The notes under the pieces: generated by a model
The model's input: only the letters and a program-made list of their open reading frames with translations
Databases searched by the model: none
Told to the model about the DNA's origin: nothing
Program-made: the position numbers and the translations under genes
From: Actinernus sp. WN-2022
Lineage: Eukaryota > Cnidaria > Anthozoa > Actiniaria > Actinernidae
Assembly: GCA_030867875.1 (NCBI GenBank)
Contig: JAOWCC010001368.1
Location: forward strand, 3,410,965-3,474,964
Length of the DNA stretch: 64,000 nt
Direction: 5' to 3'
Part shown: piece after piece, positions 12,001-25,200 of the stretch
How positions within the stretch are numbered: the stretch's first letter is position 1
Layout of the letters: the number at the start of each line of letters is the position of its first letter

Positions 12001-15000
12001 ACGGCCGCGCAGTTTGGGGTCTTGGTCGAGTGACGTAAGATGAGGCAAAAAAACCATTGTTCAGTATTCTATTGTTATGGACTGCTTATCTGACGTCACA
12101 CACAATGCACGATGTACTTGACCAATGCTTCTAATTTGTGTACTGCCACTCGGTCATGGAAAATGCCTGGGCGCTTTTCGCCCTTTTTAACCTACTTGAA
12201 CAGGTCGTAGATGTCTCTCAACCTCGTCCCCAGGGTCTTCTCGGTCAGATCCAAGATGGCGGCTACTCAGAGAGAAGACCCTGGTAAAGGCTGAACTGTC
12301 ACGTATTCTGATTGGCTCTTCGATTATGACGCAGGGGTTGTACTGACAATGCTTTTTATTGGCCAAACGGACGGAGTCCAGAGAGTTGAACTTGTATATA
12401 GTTTAGATTGCTCAAATTTTATCAATAAACCGATTTTAAATAACCTTAAAACACGTTGTGTAGCTAGAGCAATAGATGAAGTGCATTACTGGGTAGTTTT
12501 CTGGTAAGGTTCATCAGTGGGAAAGCCAGGAGAAGCCGTTAAACCTGAACATGTGCTATCGATCGCTTCGCTTCAACGCTAACGGAAAATGAACGGCTTT
12601 TTAAGATTCTCTTCTAGCTTAGATACATCCTGGTAGCTTTGTGATACCTTTCCACTGGTTCTTTATTCAAGTAAACTCCATTTCGAGCCATTTAGTAGAC
12701 CTGTTTTCACTGCATCGTTCGCCGCGTGGAAATACCGTTAATCGCTTCTCGCTCACTCCGGATTGGGATACCTATGGTTTGTAACGTCATGAACTTTTCC
12801 CATATTTAGCTTGGCCGCCATCTTAGATCGCCAAATCACGTGACAAAATACTCCCAAAATCTGGGAGTATTTGATCACGTGATCCAGCCTTTACCAGGGT
12901 CTTCTCTCTGAGTAACCGCCATCTTGGATCTGACCGAGAAGACCCTGGGGACGAGGTTGGATGTCTCTATCAATTCCAACCTGCCCATTCTCCCCACCCT
13001 GAGCATTTGTATGACATTTGCAATCAGTTTGTATTCAGAGTGTTGCAAATGCCCCACCATGCTGGGGCTGTGGCACGAGTGCAAATCTCGCTATCTTTGA
13101 CACTTTTTGACAAATTTTTCACCCCCAAGTTTTCTTTGTTGGCAAATACCCCACCCCAGGTCAGACCGAGTTCTTAAATGCCACACGTATGCCCAAAAAA
13201 AGGGGGGGGGGGGGAATGGACAGGTTTGAAATTGATAGAGAAATACACGTAACCACTACAAGTAAGAGCAGTCCAACTGTACCCTTTCTCCTGTTTCTTC
13301 CCAAAGTCCTCTGAACTCAGGCTTGGCCAGGTCTTCACCCACTTCACCTTCAGAGTCCCTGAATAACGATGCGAGAGTTTTCAGAAGACTACACTGGAAA
13401 ATCTGGACCTCTTCCATGGGTTGGAATATGTTGAAAATAAGTTGAAAGTTGTAATTTCCAAGGTTTTGCACACTTCCAACGGATGGAAATTTCATTACCA
13501 TGGGTTGTAAATATGCTAGAATTTCCAACATATTTCTAACCCATGGAAGAGGTCCAAATTTTCCAGTGAAAATTGTGGTAGAACTGATCATCGTTAAATA
13601 TAACAACCGGCTAGACGAATGAGTAATTGCGCATAAAGGTGAAGTAACACGAACAACAATTTCTTGCAACTTGTCGCGCAACAATGTTGCGTTGCGAGTT
13701 GCAGCGAGATGTTGCTCGTATTACTACCACTCGAGCAACTTGCCACACAACATATTTCCGTCTTGCAAGTTGCAGCAACATGTTGCAGAAAGTCACTTCT
13801 ACTTTCTGCAACATATTGCTGCAACTTGCAACATGGATATTTGTTGCGTGGCAAGTTGCACGCGCGGGTGGTAATACGAGCAACATCGCACTTCAACTCG
13901 CAACGCAACATTGTTGCGCGACAAGTTGCAAGAAATTGTTGCCCGTATTACTTCACCTTAATGCAAACACACAAACTCGTCACGCCCAAGAGCCATAAAA
14001 ACAACACTTGCAATTACTAAGGTACAGTGTATACAGCTATTTCAAAACGGTTGTCCCGGACAAACGGTATTCTCAGACGGCATTTCCAGTAGTAGCTGAA
14101 AGTCTGGGCCCGGGTAGCGATTTCACCCCAGGGTAGTGGTTACACTTGTTTTGGAGGTTAAAAACTTTAAGATGAATATTAATGGTCTCCTGCAAATCGA
14201 TTTTCAAATTACACTGTAGTTTACCGTTTCGCACAGCTGCACAGTTATAACCACAATCCATTTCGGTCTGGGACTGCCGCTTCTCTTTTGTCATTTGTCC
14301 AGGACAACCTTTTTGAAATAGCTGTATAACGCGTCCTTAATATCAAGTGGACTACTTGTGGTCTAAGATTAGAAAGTTAACTCATATATCAGCCACTCAC
14401 CCTTCTTTGGCTTCGTCTCTGCTAGTTTCTCCATAAGGAGAGAAGTCATCATCATCGTCTGAGGACACTGCACCAAGTCTGCCACTAAATGACTGCTTCT
14501 GTTGAGCAAGTGTTGTAGTTATACAAGAGATCACTGATCATGACCCATAGTCCTTAGCGCGACCTTTTTACTATTCACTCTGCCCTACCCCTCCCCTCAC
14601 AGGCAACGACAGTAGGCTTTACCTCGAGTAGTAATTTTTCACACTTTCCTTAACTCGCGGGAAGTGAAAGTACTCGCGGGAAGTAAACTTGAGTGACTCA
14701 CCCCTATGTCCTCCACATCAGCACTGTACTCCAAAGAGGAAGATCCACTGGTGGATTTAAAGAACTTGGGCTTCGGTCGACGTCTTGTAATGCGCTAAAA
14801 GAGAATAGAAATGACGCTTGTTCAATTGACATCAGTCCTCTACAAACCATCTATGAAAGGAATTTAAACATGAAAACAAGCAGGGCTTGAAATTAGAGGA
14901 TAACACTGCTAGCAACTGTGGTTAGCTGTCACTAAGTTTTGCCAGCAACAACAGTTCAGCAAGATTCTACAAGTAACAGTTGTAAGTTGTCGTGGGATTT

Positions 15001-16216
15001 TACTCGCATTTCTAAAAATCTACTCGCATTTGGCGAGTGCGCAATCCTAACTTCAAGGCTTGAGAAGGAATATGAAAATGATACTCATGGCTGAGGTGGT
15101 GTGCTACCTTGGTTCGCTCACGTTGCTTCTCTGGCCAGAGTTGAGGCTGCTGTTGGTATCTCTTCTTCATCTGTTTTTCTTCTTTGAGGACGTTCTCAGC
15201 TATCTCAATCTGCAAACCGTGAAAGTTGAGAGATCAGATGTATGCGTGCATTCAAAGTCCTCAACGGCACATTACTGTATAATGCGCTGGCCTGGACAAC
15301 ACATACACAACCTGAAATAAGGCAGGCTAGTCTTTCCTATGTATCAGTCTTGGCTGATGTTGCATAAAGGTTTTACTACTATCATGCAGCAAACTCATAA
15401 TCTCATTGGCGATGCAGGCATCGTCTATCGATTGCTGGATGGTAGTAACGAACACGCACAGATAAATATCAACTAGAAAATTGGTTTTTCCCTACAAAAA
15501 TACACAGGGTTTTCCCTATACATTGTATTAATCGACAGCTAAGTTGGAAAGAACCATAGATTGGTCATGCTAAAACAATTAGACTTCGCCCCTCGCCAAC
15601 TACCAGCTGATAGAAACGTCTAGCTTGCAGTCTAACTGTTAAGTAGAAAAGGGTGACAAGATGAACTATAGGCGAGCAACAAAAAATGCACATTCAAACT
15701 TGGGCAGTGGATGATGAGCTATTCTTTCCAACCCACCAGTAAAGCTTAATCTCCTTATTGTGATTTTTAGCAGGTTCCAATCCAATACAAGTGTACCAAT
15801 TCATATACAAGTGTACAAATTCATACAAGTGTACCAATTCATACAAGCGTACCAATTGACACAAGCGTACCAATGTCTTCCTCGGCGCCATAGCCTATTG
15901 AATACATGACATGTATTCTTACCTGTCGTTCTCTTTGTCTTTTCTCAAAAGCTCTGCAATAAAACAGAGAAAGATGTATCAAGCTAAGTCTTTGGAAATA
16001 ACATCAACAACTACGAAATATTGGTGCATAAATCCTAGAGTAGAGAGAGAGAGCAGAGCAACTTTATATAATGTCGGTAACTTGTGACAGTCTGGTGAAA
16101 CTGATAAACTTGAGGCCGACGTGCATGGACCTACGTTTAGACGTCCTTACCCGAGAAGACGTGAAGGTCTAACCATTTGCAGTTCGAGAATGAGATTTTT
16201 TCACAAAGGCAGCACC

Positions 16217-16255
<39 letters not shown>

Positions 16256-19200
16256 ACGGGGTTTGAATCCGCGACCTCCCGCTCGTCAGACCGGAGCTTA
16301 ACCACTGAGCTAACTGGGAGGTGGTATATCAATCTGGATATACTTTATTTTCGTTTTTGGACTGGTAAAAAAGCTGAACAGTTATAAATCAGCTTTATTA
16401 TATAATTCTGCCAAGAACGCTATTCTGGTAGATACAGTCAAATGGCTTCCCATCACCATTTCTCGTGCGAGCACGCAAGGTTTTTGGTTATTATGGAAAG
16501 CCGAAAATGTATATTATTGGCAGTATTTATACAATAAACAACTTATTAGTCTGCTGAGCATCTACTGCGGCTCTGTATTTTTACTCTTCATTCGTAATAC
16601 ACAGCCGTATTAGACGCTTAGCCGACTAATTTATAACCTCTATTTATCCAATGGCATATTCCAATATTATATTTGCTGAACCCAAGTGGACGTTCTACTC
16701 ACTCTTTGTCTCTCTCAAACTGTCGGATTCTTTTTCTTCTCGTCATGATCTCGTCAGGGTTCATCCCTTGTTCAACAATCCCCTCTCTTTCAAACTCCTC
16801 TTCTTCTTCAACTTCACAGGCCAGTTTCGCATCACGTGCTTGAAGGGCTCGCAAATTCTCCTATAGGAAAAGATCAACAATAACATATATATAGACAGGC
16901 AAGTGTGATGTCACGATTTTGGATGTAAGTGATAAGTTAATTACTACGCAAGGTATTATAAAATGTATAATGTTACTTAATAGTTTATAGGGTCACGTGA
17001 ACACAAGAATACATGTATACATGCATCAGGAGTTCCGGACTTCCGGTTGGATCACACTGCATTCTGGGTAGGTGGGCTCAGAAAAGTGGGCACAACTTCC
17101 AGAGCGGCCATATTGGATTTGAGCGCAGTCAACTTGGAAACTTTATTAATCCCGTTCTAAAGCTTAAACATCGACTTAGAACTCCCAACTGAAGAATCTG
17201 TAAAGGTAAGATATTCCGTGTATTAGGTAGTAAGTTTTTGAACTTGCAAAGGAGCAAAAATTGACTGCACTCAAATCCAATATGGCCGATCTAGAAGTTG
17301 ATGCCCACTTTTCTGAGCCCACCTACCCAGAATGCAGTGTGATCCAACCGGAAGTCCGGAACTCCTGATGCATGTATTGATGACTAGAAGGGGCTAGGGC
17401 CCCAGAGTGAAGAGAGTTGTAACAAACAGCGTGAAAAGAATATTAATTGTGTATAATCAGCAGTCAATGTTAAAAGTCAGACACACCAAGGAAGTCTCCA
17501 TGAGATATAGACCCTGCAAGAACCCGAGCTAACACAAGCCTATAAGTGGAGCTTCGAATTAACTAGATGGAATCATTGCCTGGATGGAATTTTATGGGAA
17601 CAACGGGAATTGGATGTGCAAACGAGAATTTATAAAAAGAAAACAAAGATAAAAACACAAAAAAACTGACTGGTCAACTCAGTGCAATTAAACTCCTGGT
17701 TTTAACAGTGCGCACGCAGGTCACGTGTCATGCGTCAGGGTTTGGGTGCGAGGGAAACCGGAAGTGGTCCAATTTTTGCTCTCATCATATGTGTATGGTG
17801 CTCCGCTCGCAGCTCCACTAATAATAGACTTTACTTAGTGTCAAATGTATTTAGCATGGTATTGCTAACTTGGGACACTGTTTTTAATAAACTATACGTT
17901 TAATAATTAGCCTGAGAGCTCGAGGTCGGCAGATAGTTCGGTGGTGAGGTCAACTATCAAAGTCAATAGAAACCAAGAGCAAGAAGTCTAATTGTTTTAG
18001 CATAACCAAGCCACCGTTCTATCAGCTTAGCGATCAAGAAAACTGTGGTAAAACTCGCAAAAAAAGTGATTGTGGTCTACAGCGTGCACGGTCGACTATC
18101 GATTGATAGACGGCGCCTGGCTAGCCAATCAGATGACGAGTTTGCCAATAAACGGTGCCTGGCTAGCCAATCAGATGACGAGTTTGCCAATAAACGGTGC
18201 CTGGCTAGCCAATCAGATGGCGAGTTTGCCAATAAACGGTGCCTGGCTAGCCAATCAGATGGCGAGTTTGCCAATAGACGGTGGCTGGGGTATGTTAAAT
18301 GGCTATATCCACTAAGGGTGATCACTGTCTGAGGTTTGTTAGCGTTCTCAGTGCCGTAACCTTTGGAAAATACAAATTGGGAATCCTGTTCAGGTCTTGC
18401 AGAGATTGCAAGTATTTACTTTTTCTTTACTGAATAGAACTCCAAAGTGAAAACGTATGAAAATCGCCTCTAAAGTACCCAGAACAGGTCAAACGACAAC
18501 GAAGAGCAGTTAGGCAAGCTTTATTTGGAGATGTCTAATATTTTAACGCTACTGTATTCGGAATCATCTCACCATAAAAACACTTCAAATGGCCGCATTT
18601 CTTGTCCTAAGCTAGGGCTACCTGTGGTTATACACTGTCATCTTTCCTGGCATGGACCATCTTAACTGCATTTTATGCATGCATGTCCCAATCCGGAATC
18701 AATGTAATGCGCATTCAGTGTCCAAGAGACGACAGTTACTGTAATCAGCAGACTGCATGGTATAATACCGTTCTTTTTCTACCGTATTAGCTGGAAGGGG
18801 GTGTAGTATACTAACCCTGTTGGACTCGATGTTCTTCTTGAGGGAAAGCACGGCCTGCATTCTGTTGTCCATGTACTCTCGCGACCTCTCCTCCTCCTCT
18901 GCCTCTTTTTGACGAACTCTATGTACAAAGTACAAACAGTTGAATATTAACTGATTTTGAAAAATTCATTAATAATTCATGAGGGTGCTAGCCTATCCCA
19001 ATGCGCGGTTCAGGTCACGTGCATACCCGTGCATGCAAACCCATTACAAACTACAGTACTAGTGGTTGTATCAGAAGAGTATACAATCACTAGTGGTTGT
19101 AACTAATTGTCATATCATTTAACCTTAAATTCCATTCCGTAAAGATGTATTCATTCATTCATTTCAAGTTAACATAAATACGGTGTATTGTACAATGACA

Positions 19201-22200
19201 TCACATTGTTTTGCTTTTGTGCGATGCAAAGCCTCAAAGCATCGCAATGGATTTTAGTTATCTATTCATTTCATAAGTAGTTTACAACATTCACGTTGGT
19301 GTTGTATCAGCCTTTATAATTTCTCGTATGCACACCGAAATTATAAAGGCTGATACAACACGCTCATGTTGTAAACACTACATAGACCGCATTCGGCCAT
19401 AATGGTCGCCTCCTTACTTAAAAAAAAACAACAATTAGACTGCGACCTCGAGATTTCTTCCGGCAGATAGTTGGTGAGAGGTACAGCCTCAAGTCAGCTA
19501 TCGAAGTCGATAGAAACCAAGAGCGAGAAGTCTAATTCTTTTACCATAACTAACTGCCACCATTCTATAAACTTAGCGATCAAGAAAATTGTGAGAAAAA
19601 CTCCCCAAAAGCATTTTTCTAAGTGATTTTTGTCAGCAGCGCGCGTACGGTAAACTATCAATCGATAGACAGCCTCTGGCTAGCCAATCGGATGGCGAGT
19701 TTGCCAATAGACGGAGCCTGGCTAGCCAATCAGATGGTGAGTTTGCCAATAGACGGCGCCTGGCTAGCCAATCAGATGGTGAGTTTGCAATAGATGGTAC
19801 ATGACTAGACAATCAGATAGCGAGTTTGCAATAGACGGCGCCTGGCTAGCCAATCAGATGGTGAGTTTGCCAATAGATGGCGCCTGGCTAGCCAATCAGA
19901 TGGTGAGTTTGCCAATAGATGGTCCCTGACTAGACAATCAGATAGCGAGTTTGCAATAGACGGTGCCTGGCTAGCCAATCAGATGGTGAGTTTGCAATAG
20001 ACGGCGCCTGGCTAGCCAATCAGATGGTGAGTTTGCAATAGATGGTACCTGACTAGCCAATCAGATGGTGAGTTTGCAATAGACGGTACCTGACTAGCCA
20101 ATCAGATGGTGAGTTTGCAATAGACGGTACCTGACTAGCCAATCAGATGGCGAGTTTGCAATAGAAGGTACCTGACTAGCCAATCAGATGGTGAGTTTGC
20201 AATAGATGGTACCTGACTAGCCAATCAGATGGCGAGTTTGCAATAGATGGTACCTGGCTAGCCAATCAGTTGGCGAGTTTACCAATAGACGGTACCTGGT
20301 TGGCCAATCAGTTGGTGAGTTTGCAATAGACGGTACCTGACTAGCCAATCAGATGGTGAGTTTGCAATAGACGGTACCTGGTTAGCCAATCAGATGGTGA
20401 GTTTGCCAATAGATGGTACCTGACTAGCCAATCAGATGGTGAGTTTGCAATAGACGGTACCTGGTTAGCCAATCAGATGGTGAGTTTGCCAATAGATGGT
20501 ACCTGACTAGACAATCAGATAGCGAGTTTGCAATAGACGGCGCCTGGCTAGCCAATCAGATGGCGAGTTTGCGATAGACAGCGCCTGGCTAGCCAATCAG
20601 ATGGCGAGTTTACCAATAGACGGCGCCTGGCTAGCCAATCAGATGGTTTATTTGTGCATAACCAATTGCTGGCTTTCACGTGACGTCATGGCCGCCACGT
20701 TGGTGTACCTTTAACAATAGATTCCTTGTTAGCTTCTTTTGTTAGGTACACCAACATGGCCGCCATGCCCTTTGTCATTTGAATCTCTGGGGATTGAGTG
20801 AAAGCCAGCAATTAGATATCAAGTTTCAACAATAGAAAAATCAACACCTAATTTGTGCATTCCTGGCCGTTGAGTGCTCCTGTTCTTACGCGAACCATTA
20901 CTTAAAAGCAAGTGCATGTTACTCTACTTATTCTTATCTACATCTACTTGCCTGGACATCGTTTCTTTGAGGAATTTCGAGGCTTGTTCTCTGTTTCTCT
21001 TAGCAGCTGTCAGGGCGTGTCTGTGTTTTCTTTCCCTGTCACGTAAGGCTGCTACGTGTTCTCTAAATAGAGAATGAAACTTACAGTAAACATGTACAAT
21101 GGACCTTAAGTTTACAGTACCTGCAGATTTCGTATGAGTGGGCAAGTTAGGCAGTTATACCTACAGCAAGGATAGAGCAGATTTCGTATGAGTGGGCAAG
21201 TTAGGCAGTTATACCTACAGCAAGGATAGAGCAGATTTCGTATGAGTGGGCAAGTTAGGCAGTTATACCTACAGCAAGGATAGAGCAGATTTCGTATGAG
21301 TGGGCAAGTTAGGCAGTTATACCTACAGCAAGGATAGAGCAGATTTCGTATGAGTGGGCAAGTTAGGCAGTTATACCTACAGCAAGGATAGAGCAGATTT
21401 CGTATGAGTGGGCAAGTTAGGCAGTTATACCTACAGCAAGGATAGAGCAGATTTCGTATGAGTGGGCAAGTTAGGCAGTTATACCTACAGCAAGGATAGA
21501 GCAGATTTCGTATGAGTGGGCAAGTTAGGCAGTTATACCTACAGCAAGGATAGAGCAGATTTCGTATGAGTGGGCAAGTTAGGCAGTTATACCTACAGCA
21601 AGGATAGAGCAGATTTCGTATGAGTGGGCAAGTTAGGCAGTTATACCTACAGCAAGGATAGAGCAGATTTCGTATGAGTGGGCAAGTTAGGCAGTTATAC
21701 CTACAGCAAGGATAGAGCAGATTTCGTATGAGTGGGCAAGTTAGGCAGTTATACCTACAGCAAGGATAGAGCAGATTTCGTATGAGTCAAACAAAAATAT
21801 GGCATGTCCGTAGCCTTACTGTAACCGTACTGTAACTTGACGTACCGTAACTCTGTAATTTGATTGGACCAGAAAGACAAAAACAATAGGGAAACCATTT
21901 CAATGTCACGGCATGTTGTACACTCAGCAACCATGCCTTAAGTCATTGACGTAACTTGCCGACTCATAAGAAATTCGCTCTAGTGTACGATATTTTGCCG
22001 TGACATTCAAAGGTTTTCCCAATCAAATTACAGAGTTACGGTACAGCAAGTTAACGCATGGTTACGGTCACACCGCCACAAAACGTCACGCGCATGCGTA
22101 TTTGCTATTACTTGTCCGCGCGCGGCCGCCCCTAGTTTCCCGCGAAAACTGAAATGAAACAACAGGCACATGCCGTGATTTTAACGTTTCTGCTTAAAAG

Positions 22201-25200
22201 TATTCATTTGTGAACTGTTTTGTCAAAAACTAAGAAAACTACTTAAAAGCTAAGCCTAAGACTTTAACAGGTTGAAGTTTTCTTAATTTGTAATTCATTG
22301 TGAGTTTACTAAGTTATAAAATTATTTACTAAAAAAGTTGAAACCCTCGGTAATTTGTATTTGATAGCAGAGCCTTCGTTATTTTGGCCAGCGGAGCATA
22401 CCGTTTTGCCGCGGTGTGGGTTACGGTAAGGTTATGGCAGGCCGCATTTTTACCTACTCATTTTTGTCCCACTAACATTACTGCTTTCCTCAGGTACTGT
22501 ATAACAAAACACGTTTTCCCCCTGTTTTCCTTTTGATCTGCATGTACATGTATCTTTCGTTTGTTTAATTGAGCTTGTGATCCCATGGGAAAGGCTTTAC
22601 TGGTCAGCAAACAATCTTCAAAAATGCTGTTTTAGAAATCGATTGGGGGTGGAAAATAGTATTTACAAACAGGTTTTGCTAATAACACAACCGGTCTCGT
22701 ACAAGTGCCATTCAATGCCATGTTTTTCTTCATCTTCACTCAGTATTCACAAACTTTGATCTTCACTTCCCTTTTACGACCAACCAATGGTATTTACAGC
22801 TCAGGAAATAACTCACTTTTCTCTGGTTCTCCTTCTCCTATCAGCAACTGCAGTACTTGCATTCTCCTTCCTGATTCTAGAGCCAGAAACCTCAGCCTTG
22901 TGCCTATCCACTTGCCGTTCATTTCTCTCCACTTCTTCTCCAGCAACAAGAAACTTGCCCTGTTCAACCGTGGCCTGGGCCAAGGCATATCTGAAACAGG
23001 ACATTTGTTTAGCCATGCAAGGGGGGAAATAATGGCGGTGAATTTTAAACCCAAGTCAAACAAAAAAATGTTAAAGTGCCTATAACCCTTTTGCAATTTT
23101 GATAGCTTATGAACCTCCGAAAAGTTTTGAGTAGTTCTGTGAAGAAAGTTTTGGTTTACAGTGAATACTTTGTTCTACGATTGTTTGAAATCGTGTAAAT
23201 GTGACCTTTTGTGACCTTTCCTGACCCATGACCACGTAAGTAAAAGCCTGGGTCAAAACCTGTATGTACGTCACTTCATTAATGCATTATTCTCCATGGC
23301 GCCTTTCTATCACAACAACATCGATGCATAGAAAATATACACAGTTTGTGAGTTGTTAGTAAAGAAAAAAGTCATTTTAGTCAACATGTTAAATATTTCT
23401 TCAAATGATTGCAAAGCCGAATTAATTATATGACGTCAAGATGACGTAAATACAGGTATCGACCCAGGCTTTCGCTTACGCGGTCATGGATCAGGAAAGG
23501 TCACATTTACACGATTTCAAACAAGCGTAGAACATAAAGTATTCACTTTAAACCAAAACTTTCTTCACAGAAGTACTCAAAACTCTTCGGAGGTTCATAA
23601 GCAATAAAAATTGCAAAAGGGTAATAGGCACTTTAAAGTGCAAGTAACACGTCAAAAAAAATTATTGTACTTTTGTGTTTGTTTCTCACAAAAAGGTATT
23701 AATCTTGCAAATTTTATAACATTTCTGGAATTTACCGTAATCCCTAATTTTGGTTACTTTTCATGGATCCTGTGACGTCATAAGATGAATCAATTCCCTC
23801 CCTAGAGAAAACTACTACAATAAAATCCCGTAGGTTTCTATTGTGACATCACAAGATGAATCAATCCCGCAATTCAGGTAGCGTTTATTCTAGTTTAATT
23901 TCTGCTACTGCCTCTCAGAGAAAACTAAGTTAGACATTGAACTGAAGTATATCAGAAATAGAATTTTGGGCAAAAAGAGTTCATGTTGTTTTATGGCGCT
24001 ACTTGCACTTTAAAGCAGAGACAAAGAATAATTACTTAGTAATAATTATTAATACCAAACCTCTTTCCAATAGGAAAAAGAAAAACATATTCAGAAAATA
24101 TATTTACGGGTTATAATATGGTCATCCCAATAAAATGTTTCGGTTTACCATCGCCCGATCGACCCAATTTATTTGGAAAAGTAAAAAAAATTTTAAAGAT
24201 CTGAAATTCATTTGCGAGCGGAAAACGTCCACGAAAGCGGGGAAACCACTTGAAACGCCTGCATCGCAGGCTAGAAGTTGAGGAGTACATTAAAGCTGAA
24301 GGATTCAAGCTGACTTAGTAACCAGGCTTTATTTGGTTCCAGATCCCGTAACGTCGATTCTTTCTTTTTTGGCCCAACTGACAGACCCACCATCACGAGA
24401 GAGATGAAACATTAAATTATTTATTGGGATGGCCTGTATTATAGGTCAATTCAGTGCCTGACAAGGGAATTCCATGTTAAATTTCACAGGGGAAAAAAAC
24501 GATTTCTGGGAATCGAGAACGTGGTAGAGTTGGAATTCTCGAGTTGGGCAATGAATTTGTTTTGAATCCCATATCATTTACGTACATGTATCTATAGAAA
24601 TATAATCAGTTTGAAAGTCTTGCAAATATTTCCCCACCTCGCCCCAGGAACCCATTGTGTGGTAAACTGAAGAGCGAATAGGAATCAAGCAAAAATTAGA
24701 CTTAGACTCACTTGAATTTGAACTCATGGCGTTCACAACATTTGGTTTTCCGACATCAAAATTGCATTTTATGCATGAAAATATCTGTATTATATTTACC
24801 AAGAAACCAAAAGTGCATTAACCAGAGACAAACTTGTGATCGTTTGTATACGAGCAAACTTATAAGTATTAACTGAAGTGCTCTTACTTTATAAGCAAAC
24901 TAATTATCAAATGTGAATGCTGAATTTCTTAGTATCACAACGAGTAAGCTTGTTTTTAAACTGTTGTGTTACATGAATGTGTAATTTCACTTGTTAACGA
25001 AATTTTCCTTGTACCACGATTTTAGTAGCGTTCTGTAGCCGTGTTTTTCTTTGTGTTTTTACAAGTTTTTTCCTCTTTACAGACAGCCATTTAAGCATCT
25101 GTGTATGTCAATACTATACAGTAATTAAATTCAGCAAATCCACAACACTCGATGCAGTTTTTTTTTTTCGTTCAATGCACACATTCTTTTGCTGCACTTG

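Noticed and set aside
13256..13684. 142-codon minus-strand frame
   Set aside because: Its last part is CFAP74 exon 15 read in frame; the rest is intron and palindrome. The exon boundary at 13358 has a good acceptor.
13594..14020. Overlapping frames on both strands of about 70-118 codons
   Set aside because: They cover a 322-bp palindrome; mirror-image frames on both strands are expected. No family resemblance.
16250..16323. tRNA gene
   Set aside because: A and B boxes are present, but no paired acceptor stem is seen and the body continues as in two other copies, so it is a SINE.
18045..18332. Frames of 80-95 codons on both strands
   Set aside because: The 42-bp unit is a multiple of three without stops, so every frame stays open. 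No independent sign of coding.
21125..21787. CRISPR array
   Set aside because: There are no variable spacers: the whole 54-bp unit repeats identically. The genome is eukaryotic.
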